Of a stretch of DNA of 64,000 nt, positions 13,040-24,959 are shown in pieces (within the stretch, counting starts at the first letter, position 1; every line of letters begins with the position of its first letter). Made by a program: the position numbers and the translations under genes. This stretch comes from Limanda limanda. Its lineage: Eukaryota > Chordata > Actinopteri > Pleuronectiformes > Pleuronectidae. The DNA lies in the NCBI RefSeq assembly GCF_963576545.1, contig NC_083646.1, forward strand, positions 20,767,989-20,831,988, read 5' to 3'. The notes beneath the pieces were generated by a model, which saw only the letters and a list, made by a program, of their open reading frames with translations, was not told the origin of the DNA and did no database searches.

Positions 13040-13538
13040 CACACACCATCACAATGAAAGGTTTCTGTTTATGTAGACGGTTGGACATGAATAGCCGCCT
13101 ACATCATAGGCCTCATCCAAACATAATGAATGCAGGTAATAGATTCAATGGTTAGAGGGAAATTGACTTTACACACAGTCATTTTAATGAGATATATATA
13201 TATATATATATCAGATGTGTGGTGTGTGTGTTAGAATCAAAATTATCGAAATCTTATCATGTAGGTATATTGTCAGTAAGGTTAAGTGTATAGATACAGA
13301 CGTGCTGTAGATATTAGGTAGTTACGTGGAGAGCTTGATAATCAATCTGAAAGATGTGAGTAATTTTTACCTGTAGAGATAAGGAATGTGTAGTGTGATA
13401 ATAAATATGAAAGCGGATTCACTTGAAATCATTTAGCATTAGAAGTCTGATCAAAAGCTAAAAAACGATTTACATATACATATTTTTTTCCCATCACAAT
13501 GCCTGGGGCTTCCCTATATTGATGTATAGCTATACATA

Positions 13539-13540
<2 letters not shown>
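9940..13540. other. Non-coding interval with small simple repeats
   Basis: No genes were recognised. A compound GACA/GA/GGGA tract lies at 11458-11499. Short TG and CA runs lie near 12880-12902 and 13000-13045, and a short TA run near 13193-13211. The segment 12440-12790 is of mixed composition without simple repeats and could be a conserved non-coding element, but this cannot be judged from one sequence. Confidence 0.45.
11458..11499. repeat. Compound (GACA)n(GA)n(GGGA)n tract
   Basis: Three adjacent purine-rich simple repeats: GACA units, then GA, then GGGA/GGAG. This is a typical compound microsatellite. Confidence 0.9.

Positions 13541-13542
<2 letters not shown>

Positions 13543-13625
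<83 letters not shown>
13543..13625. repeat. (TA)n microsatellite, about 80 bp
   Basis: A nearly pure TA run of about 40 units inside an AT-rich area. It is self-complementary and can extrude as a cruciform. It is polymorphism-prone and often mis-assembled. Confidence 0.95.
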
Positions 13626-13628
<3 letters not shown>

Positions 13629-13629
13629 T

Positions 13630-15580
13630 ATACATACCTACATACATATGCATAGTTTATGCATAAGAATATTTTAGAAATGAATATTAAAAAACTGAAG
13701 AAATTAAAATCAAGTTTGAAATGGAACTGCAACTTAATGTGTCAGGGGAGTGCCTGAGATCCTATGTGGTCATGATAAAAAGAACCAAATGAACTTGAGA
13801 AGTTCAAACTCTATTTAGAATGAACTCTGTGCTCAAGGTCAAAAATCGCATTACAACAACATCGTATGTCATAGGGTCCACAGCCGAAAGAACAGCCGAA
13901 AGTTTGGCAGTAAAATTAAAGAAACAACAAGTAGTAGTTCCGAAGATTGGCACATCTGATGTAAAAAAATATATGTATAGAAAAAGAAAATGAAAGGCAA
14001 ACTTTACTTGCACCATTTTCAATTTGACAGGAAAACTGTATCCATCAAATAAGGTGCATTCAAGATATGCTTCATATGTGAGAAAATTAGTTAAGCTAAA
14101 TTATGGAACATAATAATAATACTATTACTACTACCACTAATAATAATACTAATAATTTAATAATTGTTTTTAACCTATTTAATTATGAACATATTTGACA
14201 AATAAAATACTCCATAATTAACCATTTTCTTTACAAATGGTAAACAATATATTAACAATCCTAGCCAATTACATTTCAGTGTAAAATCTAAATAAAGCTC
14301 TTTTGCTGTTGGTTTATTTCACATTCATTTGTACTTTTTAAATATTGAAGAGACACAACATGTTTTGGTGAGAAACAGATCTAAACATGGTCTGTGGGTG
14401 TGAAAATGTTTAAATTATGTTTTTTTTTATGATAACATTTCTTTATGGTACTGGAAATAGCAAGTTAATATATGGCATTCAAAATACATTATGATTGATA
14501 TTAAACTGATGTCAATATATTGTAATAATTACATCTGAATAACAACCTGAAAACATATAATTATGTGATTATTATTGTGATTATTTCCATTATTCTGATC
14601 ACTGTGCGACTTTGCTTTGAATATGCCAGATGACTAATGTAGGATCTTTAATTTTATTATATTATAAATAAAATTGTAAATCACGAATCCAACAAGGCTG
14701 AGCAGCACTTTACCGGAAATGTCTTTATGAAATGAAAATATAATAAAGCTGCAGTTTAATGGTATGGAGACATTTAAAACAAGACAAAATAACACTTGTA
14801 TTTCTTTGGACATTTAAAGTGATCTGACAAGAACATTTTTTTCACAATGATGTAATATGTGATGTTCTGCTTTACAAGAACAATCGCTTATTTGGAATTT
14901 TGCGTGATATTAGGAGTCCAGAATCAGAAATCCTGCCTTTTGCATTCAAATACATGATAATTCTGGGTATTGAATCTGTTATAAAACCACCATGTGAATA
15001 TAACAACCTATTACTATGAACTATATATATATATATAATCCAGTCTCACATGCAACCACAGTGAGGGAGGGGTGAAGTTATAACATGTCTGTAAATATGT
15101 GGGATGTCACTGTGCCAACTTCCATGCTTTTATCAAAAAGATTACACAACGATTTTGCCCAAACTCCCTCCAGCCATTGTGAGAAAGTCTAAGACAACAA
15201 ATCAGCATCGTATGAAAATGTGAAGCGACGGAGGCGACACAAGCTTGTAAACAATGGCTATGGTTGCCACTTTGGCTGTCTGTCTTACTGACCGCTCTGT
15301 TAATCCACTTAACACACAATAGACAGCAGGCCCACTGATCTAGAGAATCACTACCTCGCACAACAAATTCCTAACGAATTATGGCTAAAATATATTTTAT
15401 TTCACTGCTGCTTTGCTGCTAATATAGAAATAAGGACTATAGTGGTAAATATCACTTAATTAATCAGATTGGTGTTTTCTATAAGGAGAAAGCTGGTCTG
15501 GGTCATTGGGACTTGGATCTGGTCTGAGTAATTTTTCACGGTGTCTTCTCCTTCGCTCTCTTCTCAGCATTACCTTAACA
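13630..15580. other. AT-rich non-coding interval
   Basis: Strongly AT-rich sequence with a degenerate ATA/ACT triplet patch near 14107-14157 and a short TA run near 15020-15038. No exon, RNA gene or transposon terminus was seen. Confidence 0.5.
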
Positions 15581-15584
15581 AAAG

Positions 15585-15808
<224 letters not shown>

Positions 15809-15809
15809 T

Positions 15810-17395
15810 CTACTCCACTAGTGTGACAGACAGAGAGACAAAATGGCTGAATAGTGATGGAGGGGCTATGTGTTCCTTTATGTGTGGACTAACCAGCCAG
15901 CACTAACATGTGTCAACACTACACTCATTGTCTGGCACACAGAAGGAAAAACTAACACTCTTTGATAACCGGACAAACGAATGGGAACAAAATAAATAAA
16001 ACTTCATTTATTGTGAGAGGATCAATAATGAAACACTGCATCAGGACAGTTTCTCTCACAAAGGAAATATGTTTTAAGAAATTACAGCAGCTGGTTTCTG
16101 TTCAGGATTTATTCTGCTATTTTTTCAAAATAATTTCTTGTCAAGCTGAATGTGAGCGACCAGTGGAGATCTTGTAATGGCAGCTCCAGCGTTACAACAG
16201 AATGCTGGCTGACGGCAACCTTTTGAAGCTTGCTGCAGCAGCAGCGCCGATATTCTCAACCACATACAGTGTCATCAGTATTCTGCAACGCCCGCCTCTC
16301 TCCAGCTCTGCTGTATTTTTATTAATATAATTGACAGCTGACATCATCTTTGAATGCGTAAATAATATTCTATAGATCCAGCGCCAAGCAGGCACTGATA
16401 ATGAACAAAAAAGTGTAGAGATAGATAGATAAGTGGATAGATTTCCCTTAATATTAGTAATGTGAAAACATTGGTTTATGATTTAAAGAAGATAAATACA
16501 ATACAGTCATTGCTATAATAGAAAACTGTATTATAAGAAATACTAATTTTGCTTTAAATGTTATTAGATTTTGTGCCATTCTAATTTTTTGAAAGCCTTT
16601 AAAATGTTAGTGAATCCCAAGCAAGTGAATCCTTTTCACTCAACCACTGTGCATTAACAGAGGACAGAGAGAGACATAGTAGAAGAGGTGGAGAGATAAT
16701 GAACCTGTGTCTGCTACTGCTATAGGCAATCAGGAACTAACCTTGTGAATAATCAAGGCTTGGCAGGCTCGTGAGGGAGAGGGGGTGAGAAAGGAAGAAA
16801 AAGAGGGAGAGAGTGACTATAGCACCAGTCTAATCCTATCAGTCCGGCCCATGGTGTGTGTTCATGTGTGTGTACGTGTGTACGTGTATTTGAGGGTTGT
16901 GAAAAGCAACCTGGATTCAAAACCTAAATTCATCTGTGTTTGTGTTTATCAAACAATGGTGAACCTCTCATTGAGGCCTTCTATACATCTGAATCATTCT
17001 GCGGCTCTTTCTGCTTCGCCATGCATTTCTAGGGTTTTTCTTTGTGCGTGTGTGTGTGTGTCATATATCAATGTTTTCCCCTTGAAATGTCTCTTTCACT
17101 TTAGGCAGTGCATCCCTGACACCTGCACTTAAAATTATGTTGCGTCTGGGCAGGTTGAAATCAGCATGAATTAGCCCTTACACTGGCATGGGGGGAGTTG
17201 TTATTGTCTCTGCATCAGTGTTGTGACTCTGATTGTGTGTTTCTTGTGCTGGGTCAAGTAAATGGAGCTTGAAATAAGAGAGCACAGCTGATGGCATAGC
17301 AACTGTGACAAGTTATATCTTCTGTCATTCAATAAACATGATGAGCAGCTGTCACTGGTGATAAACACATCACTGTACATTGAGCAAAAACAAAC
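15810..17395. other. Non-coding interval
   Basis: Mixed AT-rich sequence with short TG-rich patches (16850-16880 and 17045-17060) and a small GATA run near 16421-16442. No gene or transposon was recognised. Confidence 0.5.
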
Positions 17396-17399
17396 AAAA

Positions 17400-17597
17400 A
17401 AACTAAAAGAAAAGAGAGAAAAGAAAAAAAAAGAAAAGGAAGAAAAAGAAAAGAAAAGAAAAGAAAAGCAAAGAAAAGAAAAGAAAAGAAAAGAAAAGAA
17501 AAGAAAAGAAAAGAAAAGAAAAGAAAAGAAAAGAAAAGAAAAGAAAAGAAAAGAAAAGAAAAGAAAAGAAAAGAAAAGAAAAGAAAAGAAAAGAAAT
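17400..17597. repeat. (AAAAG)n pentanucleotide repeat, about 200 bp
   Basis: About 28 near-perfect AAAAG units (17455-17597) are preceded by a degenerate purine-only lead-in from 17400. One strand is entirely purine and the tract has mirror symmetry, so it can form intramolecular triplex. The Lys/Arg/Glu and Phe/Ser frames across it are not proteins. Confidence 0.95.
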
Positions 17598-17911
17598 ATT
17601 TGAAGCTTCACAAAAAGCAGCATGTATTGGTATACATCATATTGAAATGCAGTCCCATTCTTTTTTTGACGTGATGTGTGTGTGTACATACGTGTATGTG
17701 TGTGTGTGTGTTTGTTTGAGTGCCCCCCTATATGCTAACTGTTCTCCTTTTTGATAAGAAGGGTACTGGAACAATGACCTCTTTCGTGTGTGTGAGTCCC
17801 ATAAGAATCGACACAAACATGCTAACACAAAACTAATGTGTGTTAAAATTAGTGGGGGATTGCGAGCTTCTGTCCACCTGTCCACATGCAGTATCAGCTG
17901 TTGTTTGTTCA

Positions 17912-17977
<66 letters not shown>

Positions 17978-17987
17978 CACACACACA
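17912..17987. repeat. (CA)n microsatellite
   Basis: A CA run of about 75 bp with one AAAC interruption near 17961. It is preceded by a smaller TG-rich patch at about 17676-17715. Confidence 0.95.
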
Positions 17988-18552
17988 GGTACACACACTG
18001 TCTCAAACACGAAGCTTACATAACTAAAGTGCCGAACTAGTAATTGTAGTCAAAGCATTGTTGGACATCCACACACACATTAACACCGTCCCAACTCACG
18101 TTCAAATAATCAGACATACACGCGGTGACGGAGAAAAAGAACAAATCGAAAACACCGAACGGCAAAGTGAAATAATCGTGTGACAGAAATCAATATGACA
18201 ACAATGCTGTACAGAAACAAAAATTACAAAGCCGAGTCCTCTGTCTCCTGAAGCTGTCCAATAAAAGCATATTTCTCGCCCTCCATCTTACAGCTGGCTG
18301 GCCGACAGGCAGACAAAGAGACACTACTGCAGTGTGAAAATACACTGACGTAGCTGGCTTCTCTGTGGCTGAGATTTACTCGGTGTGTGTATGTGGAACG
18401 AAGTAAATATTCGAGCCATACAGGGTGTGTCTATGTGCACAGATGTTTCATGTGATTTCATGTTGCACCAAGTTTGTCTTATTGTCTTAATAATCCTATG
18501 TTTGTCTTTTTGGTGTGTTTTGTTGACATGCTCTCTCTGATTCTCACCATCT

Positions 18553-18680
18553 CAGCTCTTTCCTTCCCCCTTTCTCGGTCACCCATCCCCCTCTCTTCTC
18601 CTCTCCTCTCCTCTCTTCCTTCCTTCCTCTCCTCTCTTCTCCTCTCGTCCTCTCCTCTCCTCCCCTCCTCTTCTCTCCAC
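18553..18680. repeat. Polypyrimidine CT/CTCCT-rich tract
   Basis: About 125 bp of almost pure C and T with degenerate CTCTC and CCTTC units. It is low-complexity DNA, and the Ser/Leu/Pro and Glu/Arg frames are artefacts. Confidence 0.85.
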
Positions 18681-18689
18681 AAAACAGAT

Positions 18690-19984
18690 AGTATATATAT
18701 AATTGCAGCTCTACAATTTTAATGACAGTCTTCTCAGTAACTGCCTGGATAGATGCAGCAAGCAAGTAAAAACAGTGGCTTCTTTGTGGGGAAGCTACAC
18801 ATGTTCACCCAGAATACATTTAGACATGCACATAAACCTTTCTTCTTCCTACCAGTAATAAAATTGTTTCTAATTAAAAATACGTTCATACCATTACAAT
18901 ATGAGGATTCTGAGACATCGTAAGAGATGCCAAGCTTTTACTCCAGGACTACTACCAATGCTAAAAAGCTGATACATGTCCATCCAATAGCACGTTCCTA
19001 ATTATTTAAAAGTATTTGAAGTAAAACACAAGCTACCCAATTATAGACTCCTCAGAGAAGAACACACAGCACAAGCCACAGATGTGTTTCAAAAGTTGCA
19101 TGTTGCAGATGCTCACCTGTCTGAGAAAGTTGCTGTCCACGTGATGGGGCCCTGTCGCTCTTTTCCTCTACTTTAAGCTGACTAAATGCAAAGAACGGGC
19201 CGTCAGCTAACTCTAAAAAGAAAGTTAACTACGGGTGGGAAAAAGGAACCCAAATGCACCGTTGCACCCATCTCTGGTGTAAGATTCAATTAAAAAGTAT
19301 GAGAAAGAAGAGAGAGAGAGAGAGAAGAGGTGAGGAGGAGAGGACAAAATCTAAGAAAGACAGAAAGGGGAGACATGCTCGCACTTCACTGATCCAACTT
19401 TCAACTTTGTGAACAGCTAGGAGCAACAGATGCAGTGGTGGTGTATTGTGCAGGGTATTAGGATGAGGGACACCCCAAAATCTCCCCCACTGCGTGTACG
19501 CGTTTGTTTGTGTGTGTGTGAGTGTGACAGCGGGGAGCAGCTCAGTGCAGGACGCGGCACGCAGCGAGGGGCCATTAGACATGGTGGGGTGACCCACATA
19601 AAAGACACTCATACACACACACAAGCATGAACCTTTCCCTTTAGCGGCCAATGTGCCATGATAACCATAAAGCCAGGATTCTTTAGCATGGCCATTGTCA
19701 CATGGTTCTCACAGTGCAGGATTTGGTGGCAACTGCTGCTTCACTGAGACTCGGCATATTCAGTGGAAATCAAACAAACCCCTTTCACTGATGAAACACA
19801 TTCTTCCTGCTAGATTTTCGAAGTGGACGTTTTTTTTCCACAGTGTACGTGTTCTGCTGCACTTTGGCTTGTGGTGCTGCTCTGTGCATTAAGTCTCAAC
19901 AATGTGAAGGGCAGACTTCTGTCAGCACCGACGGATTAGTGCTGACAGGATGGGAAAGGGAGTTTGTGGTGGTATATGCACTTT
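18690..19984. other. Non-coding interval
   Basis: No gene was recognised. There is a short GA tract at about 19311-19327, and the 19440-19625 stretch is a little richer in GC without splice signals. Confidence 0.45.
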
Positions 19985-19992
19985 ATTCTAAC

Positions 19993-20883
19993 TAGGGTTG
20001 CAAAATTCCGGGAATATTCAAAGTTGGAAACTTTTCATGGGAATTGACGGGAATTAACGGGAATATACGGGAATTAACGGGAATTAACGGGAATATACGG
20101 ACATTTCTAGTCCTATAAACTATAAATGTTGTGGGTAATTTATACTAACTGTATTTACCTTGTCATATACAGACATAAATATAAACATTTTGTTGTGTCA
20201 TAGGCTGATTTGAGCCCTGAGGAAACTTTGGGCACTTGACTATATGCTTCTGCATCTTTGTGTCATTCTTAACATAGGTCTTTGCACAGTATTTGCAAAC
20301 GACACAGCCTTTCCTTCTACATTGGATGGGGTGAAATGTCTCCACACATGAGATAGTGCACGTGGCATTGTTCTGTAGAATAAGATGAGAAAAAAGTTTG
20401 TAAAAAAACACTAATGCAATGCCAGAGATATAAATAGTTAGCCATACAATTGGAATAGTCTGTAAAAATATTTTACAATTGATGGATAAATTAATGGAAA
20501 TAGGCTAGATGAACAGATGAACAATCCTCAATAAGCAGGTTAATATATTTTCCCCAGTAATATCATGGAAACTTACCTGACTAGTCCTGCACACTATAGC
20601 AGGCCTCAATAGCCCTGCTGTAGTGTGCAGGATGCTGGGAATTATCTGTGCATGTGATGGAAGAATGCACAGTGGAGGGTTGAAATTCAACGTGCAGTGT
20701 GTGCTGCATTCCATACATCTTTAAAATAGTGTTTTGAATGATGTTTTTATTGCTCAGCGTTTAATTTGCATAGTTTTTTATTTTTTCAAAATTCCCAAAA
20801 TTCCCGAGCTTAATATTCCCGTGGAAAGTTTCCGGAAAGTTTCTGGAAATTTACCGGAAACTTTCCGCCCCTTTGCAACCCTA
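19993..20883 (-). mobile_element. Non-autonomous hAT transposon, 891 bp
   Basis: The ends are 12-bp inverted repeats (TAGGGTTGCAAA at the left, its complement at the right) and the element is flanked by a perfect 8-bp duplication ATTCTAAC (19985-19992 and 20884-20891). This combination defines a hAT insertion. Inside the left end, five copies of an ACGGGAAT(T/A)(A/T)A-type unit lie at 20047-20100, like the subterminal transposase-binding repeats of hAT elements. The right subterminal region has TTTCCGG/TTCTGG repeats. A BED-type zinc finger exon remains on the minus strand, so the element was formed by deletion of most of a transposase gene that ran right to left. Confidence 0.92.
20163..20411 (-). 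pseudogene. Residual hAT transposase exon with BED-type zinc finger
   Basis: This 82-codon minus-strand frame lies wholly inside the hAT element. Residues 39-60 form a C-x2-C-x13-H-x3-C finger (Cys39, Cys42, His56, Cys60) in the context T-Y-V-K-N-D-T-K-M-Q-K-H-I-V-K-C, the usual layout of the BED DNA-binding finger at the N-terminus of hAT transposases and ZBED proteins. The RNase H-like catalytic region and the dimerisation domain are absent; the element has no room for them. The ATG used is simply the first in frame, and the true exon may begin at a splice site. It could encode only a DNA-binding fragment, and expression is not implied. Confidence 0.65.
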
Positions 20884-20914
20884 ATTCTAACACACGCACC
20901 TGACAAGGCCACTC

Positions 20915-21035
20915 TAACACTTGACTGTGGGTGTGGATGTGAGTCTGAATGGTTGGTTGTCTGGTGATCTCTCCAGGCTCCAGGTTCCCTCTGCGACCCT
21001 CAAAGGATAAGTGGTATAGCTAAAGGATGGATGGA
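20915..21035 (+). repeat. LINE/SINE 3' tail fragment (L2-like, teleost type)
   Basis: The order 'gtgtgaatg..ggttgtctg' then 'ctctccagg', 'ctgcgaccctc', 'aggataagtggtata' and a terminal GGATGGATGG run matches the familiar 3' end of an abundant fish retroposon family, which I associate with L2-type LINEs and their SINEs. The copy is truncated and lies directly right of the hAT target site. Assignment is from memory of the family and was not searched. Confidence 0.5.
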
Positions 21036-21039
21036 CATT

Positions 21040-24000
21040 TTCTGGTGCAGATAAATTTTATATAGTGGATTACATTAATGAACACTGTAAAGGTCTTCCT
21101 GTTATTGTGCCCACACTTGTACATGTACCGATCACAAAGTTAATAGAAATGTAAAATAATATTTTTTTTTTCCTTTTCACTGCACGTGAAGCAGCAGATC
21201 TGTTCCTGCATAGGAGGCCATTTCTATTATTTAACAAGATTGTATGGCAAACATACATCATTAGGTATATTTGTATTCAATGATGTTTGCTCACTAAGTT
21301 ACTCCCCTCCGTGTGTCACAGCACATGCTCAGTTTGCTCAATTTCCTGCTGAATAATTACAGCTTTCACTGCATCCTGACTTCAAAAAATTACATTGAGT
21401 GAACTACGTATACATAGCAACTGTTATAATGATCCAAAATATACTATATTAACTACGAAAGTGTTTTTACTTTAGGGTTTTTAAATATTTGTATAGCTTT
21501 TAAATACAATTTAGAAAAAAACTGGAACTTAAGTGGGAATTCTGAGGGCTTTAACTGGGAAAACATTTTGATTGAGAGGATTTCTGATTATTTAAGTATT
21601 GAAAAATTGGACGTGAATGTGAACAACTGTGGTTGCTCAGAGCATGCCTGAGGTGTCAATGATGTGTAAATGAGTCTGCATCCCATCATCAACAATGGAC
21701 AATTGATTATTAACTTTTAAGGCTGTGGGGATCAAATCAGAATCTTTGCTCCATATGCAAACATATGAAACTGTGATCTATTTATTTGTTCACCTGTGCT
21801 AGCATGCATCTGTGCGTATACTGCATATACACAATGGTGACATACTTTCACTACGACAGGCCTAATGATCAATTTGAATAAGTCGAGGCAGCATCAGGTT
21901 CTCCACCAACTCCAACACAATGTTTGTGTTCTATAATAAATCTTGAGCCATGTTTTTTTCCTCTCAGATAATTATCATTTGCCTGCTCAGCTCCACTTCC
22001 TCACAGCAGACAGATTGTTGAGTTGGTGAGTTGGCCTGCAGTTCTGAAACTCTCCTTCTTTCATTATCCTTATCTCTCCATATCTCTCTCCTGCCCCCAC
22101 AACATGCACGGACGCACACATGCACACACCCTCTGGCAATGTGTGTCTGTGTGTGGATGTGTGTGTGAATGTGCAGATGCACAGCAGGGAGTTGCCAATT
22201 ACAGCAGTGATTAAAACCCAGTAGTGTAGAAAGAGAGAGTGAGCGAGGAAGAAAAAAAAAGACGAGGATACGGACAGAACGACAAGCAGATAGACAGAGA
22301 TACAATGAACAAGGACACAACAGAGCGCCCCCATATGCTACACAGTAGTAGTAGAGGTGATATTTGTCAAAAGGTCTAGAAATCGCTGTAATGGGTAATT
22401 AACTGTGTGAAGCCCGGGAGAAAACTCAGTAAACACGAATGTATTTGTGTAACCAGCATCACTATTGTAAGTGGGATAAAACCAGATAACCATAAGCAAA
22501 GTGAATTCTTTCAAAAGGAAAGAAAAAAAGGGAAACAGTCCATTGAAGGCCACATTGACTTACAGTAACAAGCCACCAGCCGGTCCTACCATCTGCTGAA
22601 TAAGTTGTGCCACGATGTTAAATATTTTGTGTTTTCCAATGTGAAGCCGTAGAGTTATAGAGAAACATACATGACACGAGATGAATATGAATATTGAGCC
22701 TGTCCTCTCCTCCCATCCTAGCGTAGTTCACAGAATAAGTAAATGGCCGAGAGCTCAGCCTGGAAAATCAGGCAAAACGTATTTCAATCTGTAACCTCCT
22801 CTCCTATTTACCTCAACATCAGACCAAACCATCCACCTTTCAATTCTTTACCCTCGTATAGATATGGATTGAAGCAAGGAATACCAGAAGAATAGAATAG
22901 GGCAAAGGACAGGAGAGAGAAGCAGAGCAGGGATGTGTGGAGGACAGGAGTGGTACTATGCGCATTTATCAGTAATGCTTAGATTAACTTTACAGTTAAT
23001 ATTGTTGTTAAGAACATTTTAATTCAATCTAACTACTTGAGGGTATCTTACAATCTTGTACTTCTGGTTTCCTTTGCATTCATTGTAGTAAGTCTTGATG
23101 CATAATTCTGGATAGCTAAAATATGAAGCCTTATTCATTATCAATAGTAATGGTCATGGTCTTTCTCATTGGCGACACAGGTTAGAGGATATCATTTCTT
23201 TCCTCAGTCTTTCAGGAGCCAGATTTGTGTTTATGTGTAATAACAGAACCGCAAATGCATCTTCTCCTCTAATTGATTGATGTAAGGCAACCACAAGCCA
23301 CCCCAATCTTTAAATGATGAAGTCACCATGGCGTCACACTTTAAAGAGGCTGGTGGCTGAAACACTGAAAATGGAACCAATCAATCAGCAGTTGGCTCTT
23401 TGCAGGGTCGGACAGATTTAGCCACCACATTTCCTCGACTACCGTGTCATATTTATCACAAACACAGGCTCCCGACTGATGAGAAGAAGCATTTATGTCC
23501 CCGTCCTGTTGCACTTGCATGCGAAGAGGATTGTGCTTAGAAATTACCTGCATATTGACATGGGCTACAGACACTAAACTAACGTCCCTTTTCCACTGGT
23601 CAAAAATTACCTTTAACACCAATTAATACCTGACTTTAGTCTGCAATGGGAAAGGATTCTATCTGCATTCACTCCCAAGTCAAATGAATGCAGAAGGCAC
23701 ATGTCTTACCAGCATTGATGGAAGTATGGCACTCGGGTTAACAATTTGACAAAATAGTAAGGTGAGCGAATATTTAAATCAATTTCATCCCTAAAAATAT
23801 TTTTTTAGCGGTTTTAAAAACATGCGTATACCCGCTAATTGTGAAAGAAGACTTTTTCTTAAAAGTGAGAACAACTGCTACTTTTGTAATTGTCCTTTGT
23901 TTATGATTATATGAATAAAACATGAAATATGGACACTTATCTCAGATTATGGTTGGCTCATTCTGGTGATGTTCACTCTTAAGACACCAGCGTCAATAAT

Positions 24001-24865
24001 TTTTAAAAGTGGCCTCTCCTTCTGCCAACGGGAACCTAGTTATCCTTTCAGTGAATTAAAGAAAATCTAAACTGGCGACTTTGATCAAGACTTAGTCAAC
24101 AAATATGTTTCAAAGCTAAGTGTGCAGTGTTCATTCAAAGCCTTGTTCAGTGACCCTTTAAAAGATCACGTGGACACACCAGTAGCTCAAACGGCCATTG
24201 TTGGGGTTGATTGTGTGAAGGAGAAGTTGGTCTTTGTCAGCGCTTGCTTGTCAAACACATCCTCCATCGTTTGTCTTGAGGACAGAGTGGAGGACAGAAC
24301 ACGGTTCGTAAACACACTTTCAATACAAATTTGGTATTTCGCTGCTCAAAGCTGAATTAAAATTCCTTGATTTATTTTATTCATCATATCGAAAGCCAGG
24401 CAGCCTCTTTCTAATGAAGCCAGTTGACAGTTTGATGTGTGTGTGTGTAGTATGTGTGTGTAGTGTATGTGCAGAGTGGCAGGTGAGTGAGCTATCTGCA
24501 GCGCTCACACACTCACCCCCTGCTGTGTTTAATCAATACCATTTTGAATTCCAGCCTTACACACACATATACACACACACGCACATACACACACACGCAC
24601 ATACGCACACGCACACACAAACACACTTTCCAATATCTTTCTGTAAGACACCAAGGGAATACTACGTATGAGTAACTTCACACTCCTCAGTGGTAAATTG
24701 TACACACACACACAGAAACACACACACACATAAAAGTAAATGTGTGTATTTATTTGTGTGCCTTTTCTTGTGGATGTGGGATAGGTGTGTGTCAAAGACG
24801 ACTAGTTAATTCTCGTCCATCTTGTCCCCTGAGAGAGTGGAATATCGAGACTGAATGAGGTATGT
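21040..24865. other. Non-coding interval
   Basis: No exons or mobile element ends were recognised. CA/TG-rich patches lie near 22140-22175, 24436-24470, 24560-24626 and 24702-24732. 22680-22860 and 23150-23340 are repeat-free mixed sequence that could be conserved non-coding DNA, without direct evidence. Confidence 0.45.

Positions 24866-24866
<1 letters not shown>

Positions 24867-24952
<86 letters not shown>
24867..24952. repeat. (TG)n microsatellite, about 85 bp
   Basis: A pure TG dinucleotide run of 43 units. Confidence 0.95.
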
Positions 24953-24956
<4 letters not shown>

Positions 24957-24959
24957 GCT

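Noticed and set aside
17201..17689. 162-codon Phe/Ser-rich minus frame resembling a membrane protein
   Set aside because: It is the translation of the AAAAG pentamer array, not a hydrophobic helix series.
22100..22190. CA/TG-rich inverted patch as a regulatory hairpin
   Set aside because: CA and TG runs near each other always look complementary; there is no specific stem beyond the dinucleotides.
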